This document shows, piece after piece, positions 1 to 8,324 of a stretch of DNA of 49,669 nucleotides (position 1 is the stretch's first letter; every line of letters starts with the position of its first letter). The translations under genes and the position numbers were made by a program. The notes beneath the pieces were generated by a model that saw nothing but the letters and a program-made list of their open reading frames with translations, had not been told where the DNA came from and did no database searches. Source of the stretch: CAADGL01 sp964643885 (GTDB lineage Bacteria; Planctomycetota; Phycisphaerae; UBA1845; Fen-1342); the NCBI GenBank assembly GCA_964643885.1, contig CAZXUI010000025.1:1-49669 (forward strand), given 5' to 3'.

Positions 1-283
1 GCCCTCGGCCGCTCCGCGGCCGGACGGCGGCCGGCCAGAGGCCGGTCGCCCAGTCTCAAGGCGGCGGCAAAGAGAATCTTTGCCGTACCTCGACTTTGCG
101 GCAGCAGCGGCGTCAAAGCGGATCTTTGCCGTACCTCGACCCCGCAGCAGCGGAACAGTGCACCGGCTATTAGCCGGTGCCACACTTCCCAAGGGACCGG
201 GCACTCTCTGATGAGCGTGGCGCGCTCCGAAGGACTGGCACTTCTCGAAATGCTCATCGGGTGCGAGATGGGAATCCCGCACC
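1..283. repeat. Mosaic repeat locus L1, inverted copy of 27512-27790
   Basis: Read on the plus strand, this matches the reverse complement of 27512-27790 almost throughout, by eye well above 90 percent. Shared landmarks in order are a GGCCGGCC-rich block, two TTTGCCGTACCTCGAC words, a hairpin at 160-180 and a block ending GATGGGAA. The hairpin has arms GCACCGGCT and AGCCGGTGC around loop ATT. No credible protein is encoded. It begins at the window edge, so its full extent is unknown. Confidence 0.85.
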
Positions 284-483
284 AGCGATGACCGTTCCTC
301 CACGCTGGGGGCAGTGGGCTTGCGGGCACGCTGCGCTTGCACATGCCACGCAGCTGGCCACAACCCTCGGCCGGCAGACCGAACCCACCTCCGCCGGCCC
401 CTCAATCCCTCAATCCCTTAATCCCTTCGTCCCTCACCAACTCCACACCCGCGCGCCAGGGCAGCTCTTCCTAGAGAGCTAGC
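284..483. repeat. L1 tail with degenerate hairpin and CCCTNAAT octamer array
   Basis: Positions 284-345 resemble 37427-37485, sharing CACGCTGGG, GCAGTGGG and GCGCTTGC words. The hairpin that is perfect at 37458-37476 is eroded here. Positions 399-438 are five octamers of the CCCTCAAT / CCCTTAAT type. The stretch ends at the stop codon of the convergent DUF1080 gene. No gene or promoter is apparent. Confidence 0.7.
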
Positions 484-1803
484 CTACTTCAGCGGCGACA
501 GCCGAATGTCGCGGAAGTGAATCTCCGTGCCCTCGGACTGAAGCGCGATCCTGCCCGGCGTCTCCTGCACGTCCCACGCCTCGTTGAGCGTCTCGCCGTT
601 GACGTTCAGCGTGATCCGCGGGCCGGCGACGATGATCTCATACTCGTTCCACTCGCCGACCGGCCGCTCGGCGTGGTGCGTCTTCTTCGTGTTCCGCCCG
701 CTCGTGCGCTCCGCGACGACCTGCATCGGGAACTCGTCGATATTCCAGAAATCACCCGCGTTGTCGGCCTGCAATTGCGCCTCGACGCAGCGCGGCCAGA
801 CCTTGTGCGGGCCGACGACGCGCAGCAGCACACCGCTGTTGCCGGTCTGCTTCGTCTCGGGGTTCCAGCGCCACTCGAGCTTGAGCACGTAGCTGGCGAA
901 GTCGTCCCTGGTGTAGATGTAGCCCGGCGGGTTGCCCTTGCAGACCAGCACGCCGTCGCGCACTGTCCAGACATCCTCCAGCTTCGTGCCCTCCGGCAAA
1001 TGCGCCGCCCAGGCGTCCAGCCCGTGCCCGTCGAAGAGTGTCACCTGCCGCGGCAGGGGGGCGTCGAGGCTGCGGACGCGGATGTTGCGGAACCACAACG
1101 CGGCGCCGTGGTCCTGGAGGGCGATGTGCCCGCGCGGCAGCACGCCGAAGCCCTCGTAGCGGGCGAACTTGCTGCCGGCGATCTTCTCCTTCCACTCCGG
1201 CGAGTCGATGCGGCACTCGAGCACCTTGCGGCCGTTGAGGAAATGCTTGAGCAGGCCGTCCTTGAGCCAGATGCGGGCGGTGTTGAACTCGCCCGGCGGG
1301 CGGAGCTGCTTGTCGGCCGAGGGCGGATAGAGATCATAGAGCGCGGCCGTCGAGTGGATGTGGGTCGGCTCGAAGTTGTGCCCGGCGTCGTCGAGAAGCT
1401 GATACTCCGGCCCGGTCTGCCACGACGCGCCGTGCTTCTCGGAGACGCGGTACATGATGCCGCTGTTGCCCTTGCTCTGAAGCCTGAACTCCAGCTCCAG
1501 CTCGAAGTCGCCATACTGCTCCCGCGTGATGATGTCGCCGCCGCCCTGGCCGGTGCACTTGAGCAGGCCGTCTTCGATCAGCCAGCCCTTGGCGGGAAAA
1601 CCTTCCTGGCGATAGCCGCGCCAGGCGTCGGTTGAGCTGCCGTCGAAGAGCACCTGCCAGCCGGCGGCCTTCTCGACGGGCGAGAGCGCGGACTTGCCCG
1701 TCGCGGACGGCTTCGCGCCGGATTGCGCGGCTGCGAGCGGTGCGAGCAGGAGTGTCAGGGCAACGGCGACGACAGACGGTAGCGGGGGCTTGCGGCGAGA
1801 CAT
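484..1803 (-). CDS. Secreted double DUF1080 (3-keto-disaccharide hydrolase type) protein
   Basis: A secreted protein of 439 residues with two tandem DUF1080 domains, a concanavalin-like fold linked to 3-keto-glycoside hydrolysis or carbohydrate binding and abundant in planctomycetes. The start beginning MSRRKPPLPS follows AAAGGAG at good spacing, and the next 25 residues form a signal peptide ending LAAAQ. A longer ORF to 1962 runs through a repeat hairpin and is rejected. Domain 1 (about 45-235) has LFDG and GNSGIMYRV. Domain 2 (about 250-437) repeats LFDG and GNSGVLLRV and closes with HFRDIRLSPL. It lies downstream of the secreted nuclease gene with a 185-bp gap. Substrate and catalytic competence cannot be read from the sequence. 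Confidence 0.88.
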   Translation of the reverse strand: MSRRKPPLPSVVAVALTLLLAPLAAAQSGAKPSATGKSALSPVEKAAGWQVLFDGSSTDAWRGYRQEGFPAKGWLIEDGLLKCTGQGGGDIITREQYGDFELELEFRLQSKGNSGIMYRVSEKHGASWQTGPEYQLLDDAGHNFEPTHIHSTAALYDLYPPSADKQLRPPGEFNTARIWLKDGLLKHFLNGRKVLECRIDSPEWKEKIAGSKFARYEGFGVLPRGHIALQDHGAALWFRNIRVRSLDAPLPRQVTLFDGHGLDAWAAHLPEGTKLEDVWTVRDGVLVCKGNPPGYIYTRDDFASYVLKLEWRWNPETKQTGNSGVLLRVVGPHKVWPRCVEAQLQADNAGDFWNIDEFPMQVVAERTSGRNTKKTHHAERPVGEWNEYEIIVAGPRITLNVNGETLNEAWDVQETPGRIALQSEGTEIHFRDIRLSPLK

Positions 1804-1888
1804 CGTAGGCTCCTTTGAACCGGTGCAGAAAGCTGCACGGGATAACGATTCGGCATGCGAACTCTGGCTGCAAAGCAATGCCCCATCC

Positions 1889-1909
1889 GCACCGGTTGAG
1901 AACCGGTGC
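1889..1909. repeat. Stem-loop repeat, GCACCGGTT/AACCGGTGC arms
   Basis: Perfect 9-bp arms GCACCGGTT and AACCGGTGC enclose a GAG loop. It is the same architecture as the hairpins at 160-180, 27614-27634 and 34059-34079, except that one pair is C-G there and T-A here, a compensated change. It lies 86 nt upstream of the DUF1080 start, probably in its leader. A second small hairpin, GTGCAG-AAAG-CTGCAC at 1823-1838, sits between it and the ribosome-binding site. Confidence 0.75.
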
Positions 1910-1988
1910 CACACGTGGAGCGGGCACGACATCATGATCCCCGCCCGCGGTGCCGAGAGCAAATCGCAGCCTCAGCCGCGAACCCGGC

Positions 1989-3062
1989 CTACTCGCCGCG
2001 GCCGGCCGGTTCGCCGGCCTTGGGCGTTTCGACGGGCTCGGCCGGCTTCTCGGCCGGACGGCCGGGCAGATCGCCCGCCTGGAGATTGTCGAAGAAGACG
2101 ATGTCGGCGACCTGCTTTTCGGTCGGCGAGGCGCTGGTGTACGCGGCCCAATAGAGCGCGGACAGCGTGGCGGACGCATCGCTCAGGCGGCTGAGGATCA
2201 GCTCGCGGCCGGGCTCGGAGTCGAGCGTGCCGTCGCGCTGCATTCGATAGAGCGGCTCGACTTGCTCATGCGAGCGGCAAATGTACGCGAGCATGTCGTT
2301 CCACGGATCGCGACGGTCGAGCTTGACGTCGTACCTCACCAGTGGCCTGACGGCCGCGTAATCGATTCGATGGTGCCGCAGCACACCGCCGTCGATGTAG
2401 GAGTGAAACTTGCGGTCGGTCGTGTACCCGGCCGGGTTCTCGCCCACCCAGCCGTTGAAGTGCCTGGTCGTGTGCAGCGGCTGGGCCAGGTCGCCGACGA
2501 AGTGGCTGAGGATGCCCATCTGGTAGATCACGTTCTCGCGCGCCTGGGCGAGCTGGAAAGCACGCTGTGGGTCGTTGATCCGCTCCAGGGCGCGATAGAC
2601 CATGAGGCTGGCCTGGAGCCGGGCGTACGTCTCGGCCACGGCATGCAGCCCCATCCCCGGCCACTCCTTGCTGCGGTCCGGGTCCTTCTCAGCCTCATAC
2701 GGGTCGACCATCTCCGGGTGCAGGTGCTTGGAGATCATCATCGCCCGCAGATACTCGTTCCGCAGCTTCGGCACCGTCTCGAGCGTCAGGCCGAACTGCT
2801 CGAGCAGCTCGATGTCGAGATAGTGATCGGGCTTGTTGACGTGGCCGAGCACCGGCGACGGCCAGCCGCGCCAGCGGTCGACCTCGCTGGCCTGGAAGGC
2901 GATGCGGTCGCGGACCTGGGCGTCGCGCAGCCAGTCGGGCGCCTCGGCCGGCAGGCCATCGAGCGCCAGATACGTGATGGTGCGATGGCCGTGGGCGTCC
3001 CAGGCGCTCGCCGGGGCGGCCACGAGGCTCGCCGCGAGCAGCATTACAAACTTGCGTAACAT
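1989..3062 (-). CDS. S1/P1-type zinc nuclease (phospholipase C-like fold)
   Basis: A secreted nuclease-like protein of 357 residues. The first 20 residues form a signal peptide ending ASA, so the mature chain starts at Trp21 (WDAHGHR). An N-terminal Trp is a zinc ligand in the S1/P1 nuclease and zinc phospholipase C fold. Other ligands visible are His24/His26, His80 region (KPDHYLDI), the H187-x3-D191 pair in HFVGD, His197 and His201. A GGAGAG ribosome-binding site precedes the start. The last 30 residues are Pro/Glu-rich and probably disordered. Whether it cuts nucleic acids or lipids is not shown; nuclease is the likelier role because of the overall WDAHGH...HFVGDLAQPLH pattern. Confidence 0.88.
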   Translation of the reverse strand: MLRKFVMLLAASLVAAPASAWDAHGHRTITYLALDGLPAEAPDWLRDAQVRDRIAFQASEVDRWRGWPSPVLGHVNKPDHYLDIELLEQFGLTLETVPKLRNEYLRAMMISKHLHPEMVDPYEAEKDPDRSKEWPGMGLHAVAETYARLQASLMVYRALERINDPQRAFQLAQARENVIYQMGILSHFVGDLAQPLHTTRHFNGWVGENPAGYTTDRKFHSYIDGGVLRHHRIDYAAVRPLVRYDVKLDRRDPWNDMLAYICRSHEQVEPLYRMQRDGTLDSEPGRELILSRLSDASATLSALYWAAYTSASPTEKQVADIVFFDNLQAGDLPGRPAEKPAEPVETPKAGEPAGRGE

Positions 3063-3355
3063 GTTCTCTCTCCAGAGGTTACGTCATTCTTGGGGCACCG
3101 CCGGCCGGCCTCCGGTCAGCCGCCCGCAGGGAGGGTGGCCGGGCAGAAATCCGGCGAGTGCGGGAAGTTTACCCGCCGGCCGGCCGAATCGCGACCGGGC
3201 GGATTGCAGAGTTTGCGCGGGATGGCCGATAAGATGTCGTACACGTTTGGGCGTTTGGTGGGACTCGACCGGACGACTCGCGCGGGCAGGTGCCGCGGCG
3301 GAGGCGGCCGGCATTGTCATGTTCGACCGCGTCTTGCGGTCAGGAGGCTGTGCGT

Positions 3356-3421
3356 ATGTTCTGGGGCGCCTTTGTGTTGCTGATTCTCGGGTTGTGGGCG
3401 GCGCTGTTCGCCTTCGCGTAA
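3356..3421 (+). CDS. 21-residue hydrophobic microprotein
   Basis: This short ORF encodes 21 residues, beginning MFWGAF and ending LFAFA, with no charged residue. It is a single membrane-spanning peptide by composition. A consensus AGGAGG at 3342-3347 sits 8 nt before the ATG, stronger than at most large genes nearby. It stands alone in the 480-bp gap between the nuclease gene (divergent) and the glycosyltransferase gene. Size and composition resemble known bacterial single-span regulatory subunits, but no family is recognised. It may also act as a leader peptide for the downstream gene. Confidence 0.5.
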   Translation: MFWGAFVLLILGLWAALFAFA

Positions 3422-3507
3422 CCGACGCGGAACTCGAGCGTGCGGCGGCGTCGGCGTCGCGGTTGCGGAAAGGCGGCCGCGGCGCCGACGCTTTTGCGCG
3501 CGGCCAG

Positions 3508-3513
3508 TAGAAT
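3508..3513 (+). promoter_or_regulatory. Candidate -10 box TAGAAT
   Basis: TAGAAT lies 28 nt upstream of the GTG chosen for the glycosyltransferase. This would place transcription start near 3520 and argues against the longer GTG start at 3440. No -35 match is visible. The same TAGAAT or TACAAT word precedes three other genes here at similar distances. Confidence 0.3.
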
Positions 3514-3541
3514 CCGCCCGGTCGGCGGGGCCGGATTCGAG

Positions 3542-4708
3542 GTGGCGGTGCGCGTACTGCTGAATGACCGGGCGCTTTCGCGGACGCTGACCGGCGTCGG
3601 GAACTACATCGCACAACTTCTGTTGCAGGCCGAAACGCACGCGGAGGGCGTGCGGCTGGCGCCGTTCCTCTACACGTATGTGAAGCGCGGCGACTGGCGC
3701 CAGCGGCTGCGCCCGCCCGATCCGCCCGCGCCAGCCGGCGGTCCGCAGCACCCGCGCGACCTGAGCGGGTCGCGCTATCCGTGGTGGCTGCGGTCGCTGC
3801 TTCAGAGCGGCTATCGCTGGCTGTTCGCGAGCGTGGCGAGGGGCTACGACGTATACCACGAGCCGAATCACATTCCGATCCGCTGCGGCCGGCCGACGGT
3901 GACGACGATCCACGACCTGTCGGTGGTGCTGCACCCGCAGTGGCATCCGGCGGATCGTGTGCGGTGGTACGAGCGGGAGTTCGAGCAGGGGGTGCGGCAG
4001 ACGCGGCAGTTCCTGGCGGCCTCGGAGTTCACGAAGGGCGAGCTGTGCCGGCACTGCGGCATCGGGCCGGATCGCGTGCACGTGACCTACCAGGCGGCAC
4101 GGGCGGCTTTTCGGCCGCATTCGCCGGAGCAGATCGCCGAGACGCGGTCGCGGCTCGGCGTGCCGGAGCGATTCCTGCTGTTCGTGGGCACGCTCGAGCC
4201 GCGCAAGAACGTCACGGGCCTGCTGGATGCATACGGCCGGCTGCCGGCGTCGCTGCGGCGCGAGTGTCCGCTGCTGGTGGCGGGTGCGTGGGGCTGGAAG
4301 GCGGAGCAGCTTCGCGAGAAGCTCGCCGAGCGGTCGCTGGCTGAGCACGTGCGGCTGCTGGGTTACATGCACGACGAGCAACTTGCGTGCCTGTACTCGG
4401 CTTGTGCAGCGCTCGTGTGGCCGAGCTTCTACGAAGGATTCGGGCTGCCGCCGCTGGAGGCGATGGCGTGCGGGGCGCCGGTGATCGTTTCGAACGCGGC
4501 GTCGCTGCCGGAGGTGGCGGGCGAGGCGGGCATCCTGCTGGAGCCGAACGATGTCGATGCGTGGAGCGGGGCGATGCGGCGCGTGGTGGAGGAGCCGGAG
4601 CTGCGGGCGGAGCTGAGCACGCGGGGATTGGCCCAGGCGGCGCGGTTCACGTGGGCCCAGTTCGTGCAGAAGACCTGCGCGGCGTATGAGGCGGCGCTGC
4701 GGATGTAG
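3542..4708 (+). CDS. Glycosyltransferase family 4 (group 1)
   Basis: A GT-B fold retaining glycosyltransferase of about 388 residues. The C-terminal half has the family signature FVGTLEPRKN (donor-domain start). It also has the E-x7-E pair, Glu298 and Glu306, in FYEGFGLPPLEAMACGAP, which contacts the nucleotide-sugar. The GTG at 3542 (protein VAVRVLLNDR) is preferred because the reading frame upstream is Arg/Ala-rich low-complexity and contains the candidate promoter. A GTG at 3548 is also possible. The gene converges on the next one with 14 bp between stop codons. It probably adds a hexose to a cell-envelope polysaccharide together with the nearby transferases; the acceptor is unknown. Confidence 0.88.
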   Translation: MAVRVLLNDRALSRTLTGVGNYIAQLLLQAETHAEGVRLAPFLYTYVKRGDWRQRLRPPDPPAPAGGPQHPRDLSGSRYPWWLRSLLQSGYRWLFASVARGYDVYHEPNHIPIRCGRPTVTTIHDLSVVLHPQWHPADRVRWYEREFEQGVRQTRQFLAASEFTKGELCRHCGIGPDRVHVTYQAARAAFRPHSPEQIAETRSRLGVPERFLLFVGTLEPRKNVTGLLDAYGRLPASLRRECPLLVAGAWGWKAEQLREKLAERSLAEHVRLLGYMHDEQLACLYSACAALVWPSFYEGFGLPPLEAMACGAPVIVSNAASLPEVAGEAGILLEPNDVDAWSGAMRRVVEEPELRAELSTRGLAQAARFTWAQFVQKTCAAYEAALRM

Positions 4709-4722
4709 CGGGCTGCGAGCGG

Positions 4723-7116
4723 TCAGACGGTGACGGCCGCGCTCGCGGGTTGCGCCGCAGCGAGGGCCGCGAAGTGTTCGGCGGCAAAATCGAGAATCCG
4801 CCGCAGGGCCGCGTCATAGGTGAAGATCCTCAGCACGCATTCGCGTTGCCGCTGCACGATGCAGTGGCGGGCGTTTTCGTCGGCGAGGTAGGCCGCCACG
4901 AGCTGCTGGAAATGCTCGCGTGTGGCGAAGTTCACGCGGTCGTATTCGGGCAGCAGGCTGCCGGCCTCCATGCGGTATCCGCGCTGCTCGGCCGCGTCCA
5001 GATCAGCGACGAAGCCGTCATAGAGCCGCCCGGGGGCATAGAGCAGGCCGTTCAGCTCGCGGACATCGCGGGCCAGCGTTTCGTCCGCCGTCTCCCAGAG
5101 CTCCGCTTCACTGCGGATGCCCAGCTCGCGCACGCGGACGGCGATTCGCTGCGAAAGCCCGCCGGAGATATCGAACGCACTGCGCCGCATCAGGAAGAAG
5201 CCGCCGCTGGCCAGCCCCTCCATCAGCCGCTGATGGATCGCGCCGGTGGGCAGCATCTGGAGATTGATGCGCGACGCTTGAAAGACGCAGCGCAGCTCCC
5301 GGCCGTTCTGGGCCACGCCGCGGGCGAAGCGGCTGAGCTGCGGGTGGTTCTCCCAGCCGCGGCCATAAAGGTGCAGGTCGACGCCCATCTCGGCCGCCCA
5401 GATCAAGGGTTGCTGGCGATAGTGAATGTTCAGCAGCTTGTCGGCGAATACGCGGCGGACGTGATCGATGAAATCGGGCGGCAGCGTCACGCCCTGCTCG
5501 CGGGCCGTCGCGTCGATCAGCGCGTTGAGCTGGGCGGGGCAGACCGGCGCTCGGCCCTGCGTGACGGCGGCCTCGACCTGCTGGGCGAAGACCGTCAGGA
5601 CGCGGCGTATCTCGGGCTGCGGCGTACGTTCGAGCGTCTCGGCCAGGTGCTGAGCCGCCGTCGTTGAGCAATTCGAGACGAAGGACACGTCGCAGGCGTA
5701 GCGAGCGAGCTCGTCGCGGCCGATCGGATCGGCGGAGAAGACGCGCGTGTTGACCGGGATCGGAAGCGCGCGGCATTGGCTCCAGGGGTAGCGCGCCGCC
5801 TGCCCGCGGGCGCGGGAAATGTGACCGACCACCAGGTCGAACGGACCCAGCCGCTCGCCGACGCCGGGTTGAAACAGGTGCGGCAGCTCGTCCTGTATCC
5901 AGTTGCAGAACGGCACGGGGAAGTCATAGGTCGGGCCGTATTCGTGCCGGTGGTGATCGATCATCAGGATCATGTCGGGCTGAAACTGCTCGATCCGCGC
6001 GAGAATCCGCGGGCGGGTGATCACGGGTGTGTGCGCGTCGGGCTCGATCAGCAGCTCGAATTCGTGCCCGGCGCGGCGGGCCGCGTCGCCGATATCGCGC
6101 ATCGAGTATTGCAGGAAGGTCGTATAGCGGCTGGTGATGCCGAGAATCCGCAGGCCGCCCTGCGTGTGCTGTGCGAAGCGGCTGGCGAAGAAGGCCGCGG
6201 CCTCCTCCCGCGGGCGCCACGCGGCGATCCGCTCGCGGGTCGAATGCACGGCCTGATCAACTTCGGCCGCCAGAATCGCCGGCACATCGCTGCAAAGCGG
6301 CCGGGCCGACGGGCCCCAACCCGGCTGTCGAATCACGCAGGTCGGCGGCGGCTGGTCGGGGTGGGCGCGGTGCCAGGCGAGCAGCCCTTCGACGGCCCGC
6401 GGGCCGACCCAGAGCATCACGCGGCCGCTGTCCAGCAGGTCGCGCCAGTTGGCCGCCCCGAGCCACGCGGCGAGCTGGGCGAGATTCGGCTCGACCACGT
6501 GAATCCGCGGCTGATAGGTGAGGAACATCTGCTGCGTGCCGTCGAAAACGCGGCGAATCAGCGGGCCCGTGCCGCAGCCCTCGATCAGGTAGGGATGGCA
6601 CAGTAGCGATCCCGCCGCCGGCAGGATATTGGCATTTCTTGCGCCAGCCTGCTCGTCGAAAAAGGCCGGTAGCCAGGTCCGCACGCCCGCCGCGTCACGG
6701 ACGGCCGGCAGCACGTTGCCATCGTTGCAGCGGAAAAGCTCGATTCGCTCGGCGGCGGCGCGGATCTCCTCTGCGTGTTGCCGGCAGGACGCCGAGCGCT
6801 CGGCGGCGGGCTCGAGATTCGCGGCGAGCTGTGCGGCGACGGTCTCCGGCGAGAGCTGCGCGTCCGGCTGACGGCGGAGCGTCTCGACCGCCTGGCGCAG
6901 CTCCGCGTTGCGCTCCAGCAGGGCCGGCAGCTCGCTGCCGAGGTCCGCGGCAGGGGCGAACAGCCCCAGGCGGGCCAGCGAGCTGACGGCCGCCAGCCGA
7001 ATCGCATCATCCGCCGGGTGCTGGCGCAGATAGGGGAGGGCCTGGCCCAGAAACGCGTAGGCGTCGCCACGCGAAAACGCAGCCAGAAGTTGGTTCCTCA
7101 GTTCGGCGATGGTCAA
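4723..7116 (-). CDS. CgeB-like glycosyltransferase, 797 residues
   Basis: A long protein whose middle and C-terminal parts look like the CgeB/YkvP glycosyltransferase-like family. An N-terminal GT domain (about 325-470) contains ILGITSRYT, MILMIDHHRH and FCNWIQDELPHLF. A C-terminal domain (about 560-660) has LHLYGRGW, INLQMLPTGAIHQRLMEGLA and GGFFLMRR. The first 320 residues, helical and Ala-rich with a GCGTGPLIRR segment, are not recognised. The start is TTG, with GGGAG nine bases upstream; no ATG fits. Its position opposite the GT4 gene and divergent from the methyltransferase operon suggests a role in glycan assembly, possibly protein glycosylation. No catalytic residue can be assigned with certainty. 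Confidence 0.75.
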   Translation of the reverse strand: MTIAELRNQLLAAFSRGDAYAFLGQALPYLRQHPADDAIRLAAVSSLARLGLFAPAADLGSELPALLERNAELRQAVETLRRQPDAQLSPETVAAQLAANLEPAAERSASCRQHAEEIRAAAERIELFRCNDGNVLPAVRDAAGVRTWLPAFFDEQAGARNANILPAAGSLLCHPYLIEGCGTGPLIRRVFDGTQQMFLTYQPRIHVVEPNLAQLAAWLGAANWRDLLDSGRVMLWVGPRAVEGLLAWHRAHPDQPPPTCVIRQPGWGPSARPLCSDVPAILAAEVDQAVHSTRERIAAWRPREEAAAFFASRFAQHTQGGLRILGITSRYTTFLQYSMRDIGDAARRAGHEFELLIEPDAHTPVITRPRILARIEQFQPDMILMIDHHRHEYGPTYDFPVPFCNWIQDELPHLFQPGVGERLGPFDLVVGHISRARGQAARYPWSQCRALPIPVNTRVFSADPIGRDELARYACDVSFVSNCSTTAAQHLAETLERTPQPEIRRVLTVFAQQVEAAVTQGRAPVCPAQLNALIDATAREQGVTLPPDFIDHVRRVFADKLLNIHYRQQPLIWAAEMGVDLHLYGRGWENHPQLSRFARGVAQNGRELRCVFQASRINLQMLPTGAIHQRLMEGLASGGFFLMRRSAFDISGGLSQRIAVRVRELGIRSEAELWETADETLARDVRELNGLLYAPGRLYDGFVADLDAAEQRGYRMEAGSLLPEYDRVNFATREHFQQLVAAYLADENARHCIVQRQRECVLRIFTYDAALRRILDFAAEHFAALAAAQPASAAVTV

Positions 7117-7285
7117 GGGGGCGTACTCCCGCTGCGGGTCTGGCTGGCTCGAAGCGCGCGGAGCGGCGGCGGGCGCGCTGTGACAACCTCCCTCTTATCG
7201 GCGGGCGGATCGGCCTCGGGCAGGCTCTCGCGCGAAGACCGCCGGTCTCAATGAGCGGGCAGGTGGGTTCCGATAGCGGGGGAGT

Positions 7286-8317
7286 ATGCTCTCGACACTT
7301 TCGAGCGGGCTGGTCGAGCTCTGCGCCGATTCAGGGCGGCACGCTGTGCGCTATCTGGCGACGCCGGAGGTGGCCGGGCAGTTCACATTCGAGCTCGAAG
7401 AGGGTGCATTGCGGGTCGCACCGCGGCGGGGCGTCGCGCGGCGGCGCGTGCTGCGGCCGCTCGGCTGGTTCGATGTCGCGACCGTGGCGGGGGAGTATCC
7501 GGAGCTGAACTGCTTCCTGGGGCGGGTCGAATTCGACGCGGGTGAGTCGGCCGCGCGGCACTATCGCGCGTACTCGCGCGACGACCGGCGCACGTTGCGG
7601 GCGGTCTTGCTCTCGTTGGAGCGGCCGGGCGGCGAGGACGTCGCCGCGGCGTATGCGTTGTTTGAGGAGTTCGTCCAGAGCCTGCCGCGCCCGCCGCGCA
7701 CTTCGGCGGACGGCGGCGGAGACGGCGCGGCCATTCTCGACCGAATACGGCGATTGAGCGACCACGCGCACGGGTGGATGTCCGTCGTGGAGCTGCTTCT
7801 GCTGGACTGGGCGGCAAGGCGGGCCGGCCGGGATGGATTGCACGCGATCGAGATCGGCTCCTATCAGGGCCGGTCGACGGCTGCGATCGCGGCGGCGCTC
7901 GCGGATCGCGGCTTGAACAGCCTCGTCGTCAGTTTCGATCCCAATGAATTGTGGCCGGCGCAGGCGGAGATCGCGCTGGCCAACGTCTCAGCCGTCGGGC
8001 AGCGGCGGCGGCTGGTGCAGGTGCATCGTGGGGCGGCTGAATCCGGCGGGTTGCTGGCCGACGGCGTTGCGTGCATGGCATTCATCGACGGGTTGCACGA
8101 GCAGCCCTACGTGCGGCAGGACTACCAGGTGTGCGACCGGCTGCTGGCGCCCGGCGGGTTGCTGGTGATGCACGATGTCTACCCGCTGGCGCACCTGGGC
8201 TACGAGCCGGCCCGGCCGGCGCCGGCCCAGTTCGTGGAGCAGGTAATTCTGCCGAGCGGGCGGTACCGGCCGGTGGCGGCGTGTCATCTGGCGCTGGCGA
8301 TGGAAAAACGAGCCTGA
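7286..8317 (+). CDS. Class I SAM-dependent methyltransferase
   Basis: A 343-residue protein whose C-terminal two thirds is a Rossmann methyltransferase of the Methyltransf_24 type. SAM motif I is HAIEIGSYQGRST near residues 185-198, motif II is VVSFDPNE, and there are MAFIDGLHEQ and LLAPGGLLVMHDVYP strands. The N-terminal 150 residues are unassigned. It is the first gene of a tight operon: the next ATG is 7 bp downstream. Related enzymes in polysaccharide clusters methylate sugars (cephalosporin hydroxylase/rhamnosyl O-methyltransferase relatives). That role is inferred from context. The purine-rich run before the ATG is unusually close, so the exact start is uncertain. Confidence 0.82.
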   Translation: MLSTLSSGLVELCADSGRHAVRYLATPEVAGQFTFELEEGALRVAPRRGVARRRVLRPLGWFDVATVAGEYPELNCFLGRVEFDAGESAARHYRAYSRDDRRTLRAVLLSLERPGGEDVAAAYALFEEFVQSLPRPPRTSADGGGDGAAILDRIRRLSDHAHGWMSVVELLLLDWAARRAGRDGLHAIEIGSYQGRSTAAIAAALADRGLNSLVVSFDPNELWPAQAEIALANVSAVGQRRRLVQVHRGAAESGGLLADGVACMAFIDGLHEQPYVRQDYQVCDRLLAPGGLLVMHDVYPLAHLGYEPARPAPAQFVEQVILPSGRYRPVAACHLALAMEKRA

Positions 8318-8324
8318 GCGGGGA

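Noticed and set aside
177..482. 101-codon frame in L1
   Set aside because: Lies wholly within repeat modules and the octamer tract; the protein has no domain-like character.
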